From Aplidium turbinatum (lineage: Eukaryota > Chordata > Ascidiacea > Aplousobranchia > Polyclinidae), in assembly GCA_918807975.1 (NCBI GenBank), contig OU964918.1, positions 35,262,477 to 35,326,476 of the forward strand: a stretch of 64,000 nucleotides of DNA, written 5' to 3'. Position 1 is the first letter of the stretch. Each line of letters opens with the position of its first letter. A program made the position numbers and the translations under genes. The notes under the pieces are model-generated. The model did no database searches, was not told the DNA's origin, and saw only the letters and a program-made list of their open reading frames with translations. Of the stretch, positions 1 to 11,900 are shown in pieces.

Positions 1-605
1 AAAAGTTAAAGATTTTTAAATAATAAAGTAAATGATGCTTGTAGGCTACATCTATGCAATAAGGCTATTAAGCTTAGCTGTTCAAATCACAGATTGCACT
101 ATGCACAGCTCTCTCCATTCAGCGTAACCCAACGATTGAAAATCAAGTTTTTTGCAACACTTTTTTAAATACTGTAGCTTTTAAAATAAACAAGACTTAA
201 ACCTTTACAACATTTTATTTTGAGCAACTTTTAGATATATTATAATGCAAATTTATGCTACATTTGTTTTTAGGCAATTTTTAATTGCAATTTCTTCCAA
301 GTAGGCCTACTGTACCGTACCAAAAAGAAAAGTGATAAAGAAAATGTTTTGAATTGAGTTTACACCTTTACAGCAATTAGTTTGAGATGAACTTGCGTTT
401 CGATTATCCGTTTAAACTGAATCCGGGGACTAAATCGTGTCCTTAAAGTGATCACAGAAATGTCTCAGCCAAACATTACTCCAGCATTGTATGCAAATAA
501 TTAAATTGCTAAGCAACTTCGTGCAATGTTCAACGAAGTTTCAGCAATGCTATAAGTAAACGATCGTTTCTAAAAATTGTCAATTTCTGTTTGGAAACAT
601 ATGGC
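1..605. other. Gene-free stretch, AT-rich
   Basis: I see no coding region, RNA gene or clear transposon end here. A short string near 107-125 resembles the middle of the SINE family described at 9279, but it is too short to call. Confidence 0.4.
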
Positions 606-1304
606 ATTGTACACAGTGATGGGCATTATCGGCGATAATTATCGGCGATAAATTTTTATCACTTATCGTTATCGCTTAATTATTTTTTCAGTTATCGTTT
701 ATCGTTATCGCCAAAGGCAATATTTGATTATCGCCGATAATTAATCGCCGATAAATTTTAGTGGAAAAGTGGAAAGAGTCGAAAGACCATGAAAAGTAAT
801 ATTTTTACTAGCCACCTAGTTCATGAAACTAAAATTAAAACCAGTTCTTCTTCAGTGCCTGAAGTGTGTGTGCACAGGTCGTTGTCATGGGAGGGGCACG
901 CCCCCTGCAGCGACGGCCCTGACAACACAATAATTTTTAGAGTTGCAAATTGCAATGCAATGAAATGCATGCAACAAGTCTCTTGTTGTTTTGCTGCAAT
1001 CGGTAATCGCGAGTGAATTTTACAATTAAAATGTAAGCGCACAGGCGGTACAGATTCCTTTGAAGCGAAGCGAAAGAAATTGGCAAGTGGTTTATGAAAC
1101 TGTCGCAATACGAGGCCGCTTTTACATCGGAAACATGGTCTTTCACGCCACCATCACTAAAACAAGTCATTACAGAATATGATATTGATTCAAGCGTTTG
1201 ACATGCAGACCGACATCATTGCATCTTGTAGCCTAGTAGTTTTTGCATGACAATAGGCGCATCGAGTTGCGTGGTAAAATTATGCTAAATACAGTATAAC
1301 CTTT

Positions 1305-1500
1305 CATAGCCGAGTGGTGAGAGCGCTGGAACGGCAATCGAAAAGGCAGGACACTGTCTTTCGCAGAACACTTAAAGGCATGCCTGAAAGTGGACAAGAA
1401 GATTGGCTTCCTTGCCTTCCCGTCTACTTAATCTAAATCTTCAACCACCGGGCGTAAGCCTGGATACGACGACGATTTACCTATGCGACATAGCCAACGC
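1305..1500 (+). repeat. tRNA-derived SINE-like segment inside the hAT element
   Basis: The string GCCGAGTGGTGAGAGCGC near 1312-1330 looks like the box A region of a class II tRNA (Ser/Leu type). The downstream sequence, with a GGGCGTAAGCC stretch near 1460, does not fold as an intact tRNA. It is best read as a SINE or tRNA-like relic. Confidence 0.4.
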
Positions 1501-1954
1501 TCAATCAAATATCTTTATTCCCACTAATAATACAGTGCCTATATTGTAATTCTTATCTCAACAACTCAGCGTTCTGCCATTGCTTTAATGATGGTGTTCA
1601 CAAAAAAAACAGAAAAAATTTATCTGAAATTATCAGTAAATTACGACAATTATGTTATTGTTCTTGAACAAACACGACTAATTTGACAAGCTTGATGGAT
1701 TTCACAGTATGCACATTTTTACTACCAATAACGCTTAAGATTACTGATAAATTTTCAAGCATTTTGCGTTTTTTGGAATTTTTTCAATTATTGCTGACTT
1801 TGCTGTAAACAGCCCGTAGAAAGCAAAATACAAAGTTTGGAATTTTTTATGGTATTTTCATTTGATTTAATTATTTTGCCTACTGCACGTAAGCGGTAGT
1901 GTAACTCAATTGATAAAAGCATCCAACTGGTATCTAAAGGTATAATTAAAAGCA

Positions 1955-2025
1955 CGGCGGTTACCTCAGTGGTTTGATTCTGGATCAAGAGGTTGAAGAT
2001 TCGATACCTACTGCCGCTGTTGCGA
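1955..2025 (+). repeat. tRNA-like relic
   Basis: The stretch begins GCGGTTACCTCAGTGG, contains a box B-like GGTTGAAGATTCGATACC, and ends in CTGCCGC, which partly pairs with its start. It resembles a tRNA or SINE head. The anticodon arm is not clean, so I do not call a functional tRNA. Confidence 0.3.
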
Positions 2026-2317
2026 TTCTATTCATGCATAACTTACAAAAAGTTTTGTCCCTTCACAGTATATTATGTTCGATTTTTCGTCATGTTGATG
2101 AAAACAGTTCGTGCTGCATGGGATGGGGCAGCGCTAATCAAGAAAAAAAAAAATTATCGTTATCGGACATTATCGGCGATAATTTATCGTTTATCGTTAT
2201 CGCTTAACTTTTTTTTGATTTATCGTTTATCGTTATCGCTTTAGGCATTTTTGGTTTATCGATTATCGTTATCGCTTAACTGAAAAATGAGTTATCGCGC
2301 CCAACACTGATTGTACA

Positions 2318-3269
2318 CTACAATATGTGAATAAAGTTCTCTTGTTTAAAATGCTCGTGCATACATGCAACTTTTAAAAATTGAATGAGGTTGTTGACCA
2401 TGCATTTATGAATTTCATGTTAGGCTATCTATATCATGTTATTTAATGCAATTTTTTACTGCAACTTTCCTTAAAAGTAAATGCACTTTTCTCACGGTTT
2501 ACTGCAATACAACTTGTTCTGAATCATAATTATCATTTTTTCTGGGCAGCTCTGCAATAACCACTTAGAAGATTAGCGGTGTGTTTCAACTTTAGAAAGT
2601 TTACATTTTTTACCATGTTCAGAACAACAAGATTTTTGCGCTTGTTTCTCGGCAACCGATTGTGGCAAGAATTGACAGCGATAGATGTTTTGTCCATGAG
2701 GCTGAGCTCGTTAGCATCACACGACTGATTCTGCCACAAACTATCGACTATACGGCCTTTACGAGTGACTGGCTTTCGGAACTGCATAAAACAACACACT
2801 GACTCCAACATCACTCGTCATAGCACATCGTTAGAGAACTGTGTTTTAAAAACTAATGCTAACTGCTATTAGCCTACTACAGCGAACTCGAAGCATTAGG
2901 CTAAAACAGGTCGTTAGTATTTACATGTGAAGATAGTGTAGGACTGCAGGTTATACTGTCATTGCTTTATGAACACATATTTGTAAAATTGTGAAAAGTA
3001 AGCTAAGTTGTGATTTTGTGGAATTTCAAATTGACATAGATCTACAGTAGGCTACTTGAACAATAATAGGTTATTTAAAAAAAAAAAGTTGGCGCAATTC
3101 CGAAATGAAAGTTTTGCTGACTAATATCTATCAGAGTTTCGAAATAAAAATATATCGTTCCGAATGCCATTCCTAGACGTGTTTACTTTGATTACTCCTG
3201 AAAGTTATCATGTGTTTCAGTTTGAGACCTGCATCGAAGTGTCGCTAAATCAATATCAAACAATAGTCT
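2318..3269. other. Mostly featureless stretch with one weak minus-strand ORF
   Basis: A 93-codon minus-strand frame at 2533-2814 could be an exon, because an acceptor-like TTTTATGCAG lies inside it. I recognise no domain and see no partner exons. No transposon ends are apparent. Confidence 0.25.
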
Positions 3270-3277
3270 CCTCCACA

Positions 3278-4685
3278 CAGCTTTCGATACAGTTGATCAT
3301 GGCATACTTTTAAAAAAACTTCACCATTATGGCTTTCGTGGCAAGTTTTTAAACGTTTTAACATCTTATCTAACAAATAGAATGCAAAGTACAAAAATTA
3401 ACGGTAAGAATTCTAATTTCAATGTTGTTAAATGTGGTGTCCCACAGGGGTCAATCTTTGGTCCCTTGCTTTTTCTTCTTTATGTGAATGATCTTCCAAA
3501 TGCATCTTCTTTTTCAACTACACTTTTTGCTGATGACTCAAACTTTCATATGTCAGATAAATACCTGTCATCTCTCCAAAAAAATGTCAATAGAGAAATA
3601 GAAAAAATTGATGTGTGGATGAAGTCCAATAAACTTTCATTAAATTATAGTAAAACTACTTATATGATCCTCTGCAACAAAAAAAGTGCAGCAGAAAATT
3701 TTAGTCTGTCCATCAGTGGCCGATCCATCGAAAAGAAGAAATGTATAAACTATCTAGGTGTAACTTTGGATGAGCGATTGACATGGGATAGTCATATTAT
3801 TAATCTTAGAAAGCAGCTTGCAAAGGTCTGCGGCATAGCATTTAACCTGAGATACATTGCCCCTTAAACAGTATTACGGGCTTTATATTATGCTTTGTTT
3901 CAATCCAAGATCCAATACTCGTTTATAAATTGGGGACGAGCAAACTCTACATTGCTTGCTCCACTACAAGTGTGACAAAACAAGTTCATTCGATCCTGCT
4001 TATTTTTGCCGAGGTCAACAAATACAACTGTTCTTTATCACCAATTTAATGTGCTCAGAATTGACGATATTATTAAATTAGAAACTGCAAAATTTATGTA
4101 CAAATATGTGCACAAAATGCTGCCCCGGGCCTTTGCTGGCTGCTTTATTTTTGTAAATGAAATTCACCATCATAAAACCCGTCAGAACCAAAAAAATGAT
4201 TTATATTTGCCTTCTACAACGTCAAACTCTGGTAAGAAGATGCTATGTTTTAATGGAGTGAAACTATGGAATCAAGTACCAAAAGAAATAAAAGAAAAGT
4301 CTTACAATGTTTTTAAATTTAAGTATAAATGTTTATTAAAGAATTTGTACAATGATCCCTCCTGAAACGTATCATCCGCTTTTTTCTCTACCCAATGTTT
4401 TTTTTATGTTGCCCTGTGTTATTCCATTGTTAATGTATTGTTAATTCCATTTTTAATTTTTACAAATTAAAGTGCTGGTATTGTGCTATATATTATATAC
4501 CGTATGTGTTAATGTTTTTAATTTTGGGTCTTTTGTTTAAATGTTTGGGTGGCAGCTGACTTTGGTGACCTTTTGGTCTTTCGCTGCCATCCTTGTTGTG
4601 CGAATTATTTGTGTTTATTGTGTTTTTGCTTTTTGTGTCTTTCTTTTTCGCCAACAAAACAAAAATAAACTGAACTGAACTGAAC
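3278..4685 (+). mobile_element. 5'-truncated LINE with reverse transcriptase
   Basis: One frame encodes the second half of a non-LTR reverse transcriptase: AFDTVDHG (from 3280), GVPQGSIFGPLLF (about 3435) and the catalytic FADD box (about 3526), followed by the thumb and C-terminal region to the stop at 4363-4365. The 5' part, with endonuclease and early RT, is missing, as in typical truncated insertions. Two in-frame stops (3865-3867 and 3973-3975) show it is dead. The 3' end is an AATAAACTGAACTGAACTGAAC-type tail, meaning repeated CTGAA units. Short 3' repeats of this kind are known from the CR1/L2 group, so I place it there tentatively; Jockey-like is the alternative. Confidence 0.85.
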
Positions 4686-4743
4686 ACACAGTCACCTCAA
4701 CGGTAATGCTGACGACCTGGCCTTAATATAAACATGGTCTTCA

Positions 4744-4894
4744 AACATACTCAGGGGCGTAGTCAGGAGGGCAGCTGGGTGCTTCGCTTTCGCTGACTCG
4801 TTGCCAAGCTCGCTGACATATGCGCAACAAAAGCCTACTGGTTTGCACTCACCTCCGAAATTGTGTACTGCATCTATACGCCCCTACACATACT
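4744..4894. mobile_element. Short hAT-like MITE (about 135 bp)
   Basis: The left end CAGGGGCGTAGTCAGG starts at 4752; the right end TACGCCCCTA finishes about 4886. Flanks match at 7 of 8 bases (AACATACT at 4744-4751, CACATACT at 4887-4894). Short imperfect inverted ends plus a near-8-bp duplication suggest a non-autonomous hAT element. Confidence 0.5.
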
Positions 4895-5716
4895 ACTGTA
4901 GCTGCAAGCTGCGGCTAAATAGAAAATCTTATACCCAAGATACACAAAACATAGTAAACCATAAGATTACCGTAACCTGCGCGATCGGAGATTATTAGAT
5001 AGGAGACGGTAAAGTACAGCTGAAACTAGTCTATAGTTGCCACCTTCAAGAAATAAATGTCGTTGAACTTTAGAAATGAACTCGCTCGAAACAGTCTAAA
5101 GAAGTCAGTTTTTGTCTTGATATATACACATGAAGCCAAGTTGTGAGTGCAATTGTCATTTTATTTATCGAGTTACGTCCAAATTGATATTTTTTTACTA
5201 GCCTATACACCAGTAGCCTATAGTGATCTCTAAATCACTCCAGGTTAAATAATTGGCACATTATTTACAACTCAAACCAACTCTTCGAATTACAAGAATC
5301 GATGCTGCAATAGAATGAATACAGATGAAATAAGCTGTATGTTTGTCGTTTCAATTTCTTTTTACGTTGTTTTATATACCATGCACAAAAATACACAAAA
5401 GATGTAAACTATCACTGGCACTCATTTTTTAATGCAATATAATTACGAGAGTGTCATTTCTAAGCCTCTAAGTGAAAGTAATCAATTTGTTTTGTTGTTC
5501 AAAATTTAACAGTAAATATTTCTTTGCGCTCAAAACTATTGTAGGCCTAATGATGCAGAAAGATAATGCCACGATGTCGTCTGCAGACAAAACAGAAAAT
5601 AAAATGCAGTAAGCTACTTTGAGCAGCTTATACAAGTTTGAACAATTTGACACTTTCAATAAAGAGGCTTTGATATTTCACGATCGGTCAATTATTATCA
5701 TTCCAGCTTCATATTT
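4895..5716. other. 3' flank of cysteine-rich gene 1
   Basis: No coding region is supported. This lies downstream of gene 1 (minus strand) and should hold its 3' UTR and poly(A) site. I see no AATAAA close to the stop on the minus strand; the nearest, read on the minus strand, is around 5160-5170. Confidence 0.35.
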
Positions 5717-5958
5717 TTAAGCATAAGGATTGCCCGTGTTTCCACCAGGGACACGACTTCCAGGTCCCGGTCTACCTTGACCAGGGCGACGTTGGGAACC
5801 TGGTCGACCACCACCTTGTGATGATCTTGAGCACCTTGCAATGCATATTCGGCACGGATTGAATCGAAGTCGATTGGGTGCAGGCACAGAAGAACAAGTT
5901 GGGCAGGACTGACGAGCTTGTATCAGACATCTCGGTCTTTGAAATGCGGGATATTGGT
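5717..5958 (-). CDS. Gene 1 terminal exon: B module plus Gly/Pro/Arg tail
   Basis: The acceptor TTTTTTAG precedes 5958. The exon encodes a B module with the exact C-x7-C-x2-C spacing (CLIQARQSC, then CRICIARC), although the usual Pro after the third Cys is Ser. A low-complexity tail follows (GGGRPGSQRRPGQGRPGPG), and the protein ends in NPYA with TAA at 5719-5717. The tail composition echoes the Gly-rich exon at 10552-10193. Confidence 0.8.
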
Positions 5959-8900
5959 CTAAAAAAGGAAGTATGGACTATTGATCTAAAAAATGTTGGA
6001 ATCTTTTTGTGAACATAAAATAAAATTGTACAATGTTTGTCAAAATATACTGAGTTTTAATGATAGGTTTTAGATTATTCTCCAAAGAGACCATTGAACA
6101 AAATGTGAACTTACTGCAACCCCGCTGCCCAATGCAGGCCAAGCATCCAGAAGACGACAAAGTTGTGGGCATTGGACTTTGGGTGGTCAGGCAGGCTGGA
6201 GACGATTGGCAAGATTGCCTGCACATTTCTGTGGGAGTAAGTCCTGGTGTAGTGGGACTTGGTGGCGCACGGGTTGGTCTTTGAGGCCTGTCGCTTGTAC
6301 GATCACAATCATCTATCCAAAGACAAGAATAAAATAATTTGCTGCACACAGCTATGATTTTCAATTCAATAATAATTTTTCCGATCACTCAAACCGTTTT
6401 ATTTGTTGAAATAATTTAAAATGTCATAAACTGACTGGTTATTTCCAACATTTAAACTTAGCCCAAACATGATTTTATTTTCTGTGATTAAATGTTTTTG
6501 CACAGCGTTTTTTATCTTTGCTTCTTCATCAAATACTCAACTCTTGAAGTGTTTTTTAATTGTTTAATTATTAGAACTGATAACCAATACGTGACAAAAA
6601 ATAAACTTCTATGCGATGCGATTCTACGCTGCTTGACCTAATCCACGTTTCACGTTATTTGATAGAAATAGACAATTTTTAAAGAACTACCAAATTATTC
6701 GGTGAGCTACGGAAAAGTTTGTTCATTATTTTGTTTGTTGTGCTGATTTGTTACCTCCTCTTGACAAACACATTTTAACACAGGATCGACACGTGCGTCG
6801 TCTTCCTTGATCTTCTTCTGACAAATCTGGACAACCGGAACATTCTTCCTGAGCTTCATCGATACAATCTGCCATGTTGTCGTCACCATCTTCATCACTG
6901 AAGCCTGGTTGGCCTAATTTCAGAATATTTCGTTGTAATTTATTGTTATGATATAATTAAGTGCGGCAGAATGTTTTAATACAAATTGCTCAGATTTTTT
7001 TATTAGAAGTTTGTTAAAAAATTATACTTTAGTTACCTTACAGCTTTCTTGTATTCAATAACATAAAGTCTTTACATTCGTGGTTAAAAGTAGCTCTATT
7101 TTACAATAATAAACAAACAACTTGAAAAAAACATTTGTCAAACAAAGTTGCCGAGAAAACATTTTCAACTCACCACATTGGTTCATGACGCACAATTTGC
7201 ATGACTTTGGGGTTTCCATAAACCGCCTCATAAATTTTCTCCTGTTGGGGCATCTGCTTTCGGAAGAACATTGTCGCATGCATGACAACATCTTCAGTGG
7301 TCCTTTGCGAAAGCGTCTACGGCGTTGCGGAAATTCTCCTGATCGATTAAGATAAAGAATTTGTTAGAATTTTGTTTAATGCGGTATGCTTGTATTGCGA
7401 ACGTTGTTGTCCTCATTTCAGTCGCTTCATTAAAGTAATTCAACACAGCCAAAGTACGAAATAATCTTTCTGTCATATGGTAAAGAGAATGGCTGTAGGC
7501 CTACACTTGTACAGTAGGCTACAATCACCGAGTCGACTTCTCCAACTTCTGCATGCCACTATATGTCTTGCCATGGCACATTTTAAGGCATGCAGAGTTT
7601 TTTCTTACGACTTTTAATCGCATCTGGTAAAAAGTATTCACCATGTGTTGAACGTTCAGTACAAGACTTAAATGTTCATCTAGCCTGGAAAGATCGCTCA
7701 TACGCCATCATCATCAGTACAAGACTGGACTAAAGTTTCCTTTGTGTCACTTTATGTTTCAAGTCAACTAACATCATTTCTCTGCATAATTTGCCAGAAA
7801 CATGAAGATCTCCTTTTCATCGAAGAGAACATGGCACTGAGAAATCAAACAATGGCACTAGTTGCAACGCCATTTGCAAACGGTTTTTTAAATAGCTGAC
7901 ACAACATGGAAAAGACGTGCTTCCGGCCAATATGAAGTTTTATCCATTGCAAAGATATTCCATTACGCATGTGTCGTAAAAAAATTGATTCTGTTTCTAT
8001 GCCTTACAAATACTGTAGGTATAGCCTACTCTAGGTTAAAGCGTAGGCTATAATGGAAGGTATGTAAAATGCTGAAATTTTACCAATAAACTAATAATTG
8101 CCTCACTTGGAATTTATAATATCTCTGATGAACCTTAACAAACATCTTGAAATGCTCAAGCCTAAGGTCAAAAATAGTCTACGGTAGTGGTAGTATAGAT
8201 TTCTACAACAAATGAATAAATGGACTAATAGCGTAATGACTCCAGGTAGGCCAACTATTTCTTATACATAAATGAATTAACCAGTTTCTATACAGAATAA
8301 AGAACATATAGATACGTAAAGTAAAAGTGTAAAACATACCACGGAAAGGAAAACATCCTCTGACGCAAGACATGCATCCTCGTCTTCTTCTTTGGTCTTG
8401 ATCCGTTAAAGTGGGACACTCTTCACAATCTTCCCGAGCCTCAGCGATGCAGTCAGCTACTTCGCTCCGATTGCTTCGATTGAAATCACCTACAAATCAC
8501 AGAAACGATTATAAAACTTATAAAAGTGCAAAAAAAATAAATTCAAAGATCTTTTGTCAGAAAAAAAACATACTTTTTTATTTCTAAGACCTAAGAATGA
8601 CATCACAACAAACTAGAAGTATATATCATCGATATGACAGTTGCGTATGGGCTTATAGGTTGTCTAAGAAACGGATAGTGAACCGAGTTCATTTGTACAT
8701 TGTTAAGCCGGCATGCTTTGCCTTAGGAAATTCACAACACCTTTCAATTTAAGCACCTAGTTTGAACACGATTGAGATGTTGATTTGTTGAACGATTAAT
8801 AAACTAACGTGTAATATATTATCCACTTTAACCAACACACTTAGCTACTTTTATGTATGCTACACTTTCTCTTGAAGCCATTGCTGTGCTTACCGCACTC

Positions 8901-11900
8901 TTCTTCAACGCACTCTTTGCATTCTTGCCGGGTGTTTATCAATCGATTTCTAATTTCATCCAACATAGGACACCTTTGTGGAGACTGGCAGCCCTTCATA
9001 CATGTCATTGTCTTGAATATTCCACGCCTGAGTCCGCGGCGAACGGAGTCACGATGCATAGGTCCTACATGTATTACAAAAATTTATTTTTCACGATGAA
9101 TTTCATTATTTGATATGTGATAAAAGTTTATGTGCGACTGAGATATCTCTGAAATAACAAAGTAATCGCAAGTACAATCGTTCTCATTCTTTTTGCTACG
9201 TTTAGTTTTTATTGTAGGCCACTTCTTGAAAAGCAATAATCTAACTCAAAGCTATTTCGTATGCTCCATGACCACCTTGGCCCCGATAGCTTAGTTGGTT
9301 AGCGCGTGACTTCGTGAACGAAAAAGCTTTAAGAGCAAGCGGTGCGGGTTCGACTCTCGGGGTGTGCGCTTGAGCAACGCATTCTAAGAACCGCTCTCCA
9401 TTCAGCGGCGTCTATAGTGAATGGAATAACTCCCCGGCAACATTACTTCAACAATGACAAAACTTCACTCTGTCGATCTCGGCAACTGGTCTTGCGTCAA
9501 AAGCCTCTATGCGAAACTACCAGGAATAACCTCAAGGCTTTGTTAGTCCGAGGATAAAGATTCAAAAGCAAACCATTTGCGAATGGAGTGGGCTAGGATT
9601 ACAACTTACAACATACGATTTCTAAGAATATTTCAATACACAGTAACTTATCGTAACTTTACATGTGGGTGATTATTTTTATTGTCTGGACTCAATTTAC
9701 ATAGACATACTTGACAACTTAATATAATGCATGGGTTTCACAAAATACCCACAATAAGTTCATAATACGCATTACAAGCTTTTGCCATACCGCACTACAC
9801 AAATTCAAGCAATTTGTAGCAGGTTTTTAATGGCTGTTTCGATTCCAATTAACACTTACAAAAAATGGTATACGCAGTATTCCAAAGTTAGAAAGTGTTT
9901 GAACATTTACCTTTTTGCGGAGCACAGTTTCGGATGCAAGATCTACATGTTCTTGATCTTTCTTGTTCCTCTGGTGAAATAGTTGGGCATTCAGAACATT
10001 CTTCGCGGGCGTCATTAATACAATCGGCAACTTGACTTCGATTGCTTTGTTGAAATGGACCTACAATGAAAAGATATATTTTCAATTCGTTTTTGCTTTA
10101 GCGGTTGACACACATGAATTCAGAAAAACGAGTTATTGACTAATAGAATCTGAAAATGTTTTTTATAAAAGTCATACATGTAAGTATCTCACCACAGTAG
10201 CCCATGATGCAGGTCCTGCACTCCTGTGACATTGCTTGAAAATTAGTCATCGCTTCAGATCTTGTTGGACATGAGGTAGGAGATACGCAGTCAGTGAGAC
10301 AAAAGTATGAAGCTAAACCAGGACGAGATCCACCTCGCCCTGGTCCACCTCGCTCTGGTCCACCTCGCCCTGGTCCACCTCGTCCTGGTCCACCTTGCCC
10401 TGGTCCACCTCGTCCTGGTCCACCTCGTCCTGGTCCACCTCGCCCTGGTCCACCTCGTCCTGGTCTTGATCCACCTCGTCCTGGTCCACCATGTCCTGGT
10501 CCACCTTGCCCTGGTCTTGATCCACCTCGTCCTGGTCCACGTCGCATATTATCTATGTAAGTTAGGCAAAATATTATTTTGTAATTTAGGCCTATCATCA
10601 ATATTATGTTCTTGAAATGTTTCACGAAGTTTCAAAAAGGTTGCTATCTGTGAATTACTTCATTCAACAAGTGTCCCTGAAAAACACTTGTTTCGGAAGT
10701 GTGCTGTTTGCACAATACATTTCCAAGTTACCGTTGTTGCCTGACTTTACCGCTTCTTTTTTCAAGAAGCTTAGTGTTGATATCACGGGATATAGGGCAA
10801 ATAATAAAGATTGAAAAGACACATCGTTTTAGGGTTTTAGGGTCCACCTTGTCTTGGTCCACGTGGTATATTATCTATGTAAGTTAGGCAAGATTAGTGT
10901 TGATCTCACAGGATATCGGGCAAACAATAAAGATTGAAAAGACCCATTTTTTTACTCTATTACTAAAATGTTTAAAAACAATTTATTAAAAACGTATCAA
11001 AACAATTTTGTCGCCAGTGACACTGTGGGTTAATAAAGTTTACATTTGTTTTAGAATATTTTTCACACAATTCTTACCCATAGAATGGCATCCTCGTATA
11101 CAAGATCTGCAACTTCTCATGTTTTGTTGCTCTTCGGATGTGAGAACGGGGCACGAATCACAATTAAGACGAGCTTGTGGAAGACATTCAATGATTTCGT
11201 TGTTGGAAGTGCTTTCAAATTCACCTTGAAACGAAATACAAACCAAGATTATTAAAGTCGAACAGGATAACCTACGACCACAATCAACTTTCATGTGGCC
11301 TACAATCTACAGCTACATCTACAGGCTACATAATATTAAAAGATCAACTTTTTCATTGTTTTTAGGAGGATCTCAGAAACTTTTTATCTATGCCAGCAAG
11401 AGCAGCAATGTAGTAACTTACTGTCAATCAATAGCAAAATTGCTAAGTATTTACTTTTAGTAGTCTACCATTGAATACAACTAAGTGCACAGTAAGGTGA
11501 ACTGTACAACCAACAAATCTACACCGTTTTAAGTCATAGTTCAAAAAAGTAGATTTAGATCAACCCATCAAAATAGTGTAATTATGATTGCAACTCCGGA
11601 TGTCACAGAAGTGTAAGCTAGCTGTAATACCTTGCTTAGCTACTTTGGTCTCCTGCGTTGAACGGGTGGAAGTGAGAATAGTGATGATGTATGTTACCAG
11701 GCTATAATCCTGTAGCCTATTATAAGTTTCTGTATAACTATGTTTCATCACATATGCGCAAAACAATTAAGTGTGCAAAGCAAACTGAAAATTATAGTTT
11801 TGTTTATTGTGTTGTTTTCGTCTTTTCTAGATCAGGGCAAATTTCCAATTTTTTGTCGTTCAACTTCTGCAAATTTATTAGCTTTCGTCATCTGGGTTAA

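Larger units (their letters stand above)
606..2317. mobile_element. Non-autonomous hAT-type element with TATCG-rich ends
   Basis: The element runs 614-2309 and is flanked by an exact 8-bp duplication, ATTGTACA, at 606-613 and 2310-2317. Its ends are inverted: CAGTGATGGGC on the left and the complement of GCCCAACACTG on the right. CAGTG ends plus an 8-bp duplication are the hAT signature. Just inside each end, TATCGTTATCG and TTATCGGCGATAA strings are repeated many times (about 630-755 and 2155-2285), like hAT subterminal transposase sites. The interior has no transposase frame but holds tRNA-like stretches near 1310 and 1950, probably SINE fragments carried inside. Total 1696 bp. Confidence 0.85.

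Noticed and set aside
7055-7291. Minus-strand single-exon ORF of 78 codons as a separate gene
   Set aside because: It is part of the A module exon of gene 1 read on into the intron; the splice donor at 7173 ends the real exon.
10294-10615. Long open frames on both strands across the Gly-rich exon
   Set aside because: A 15-bp repeat without stops opens several frames at once. Only the minus-strand GPGRG frame joins to splice sites and the A module.
10829-10845. Two TTTTAGGG units, as in some telomeres
   Set aside because: Only two copies, inside an intron, beside a local duplication. Too short to be interstitial telomere.
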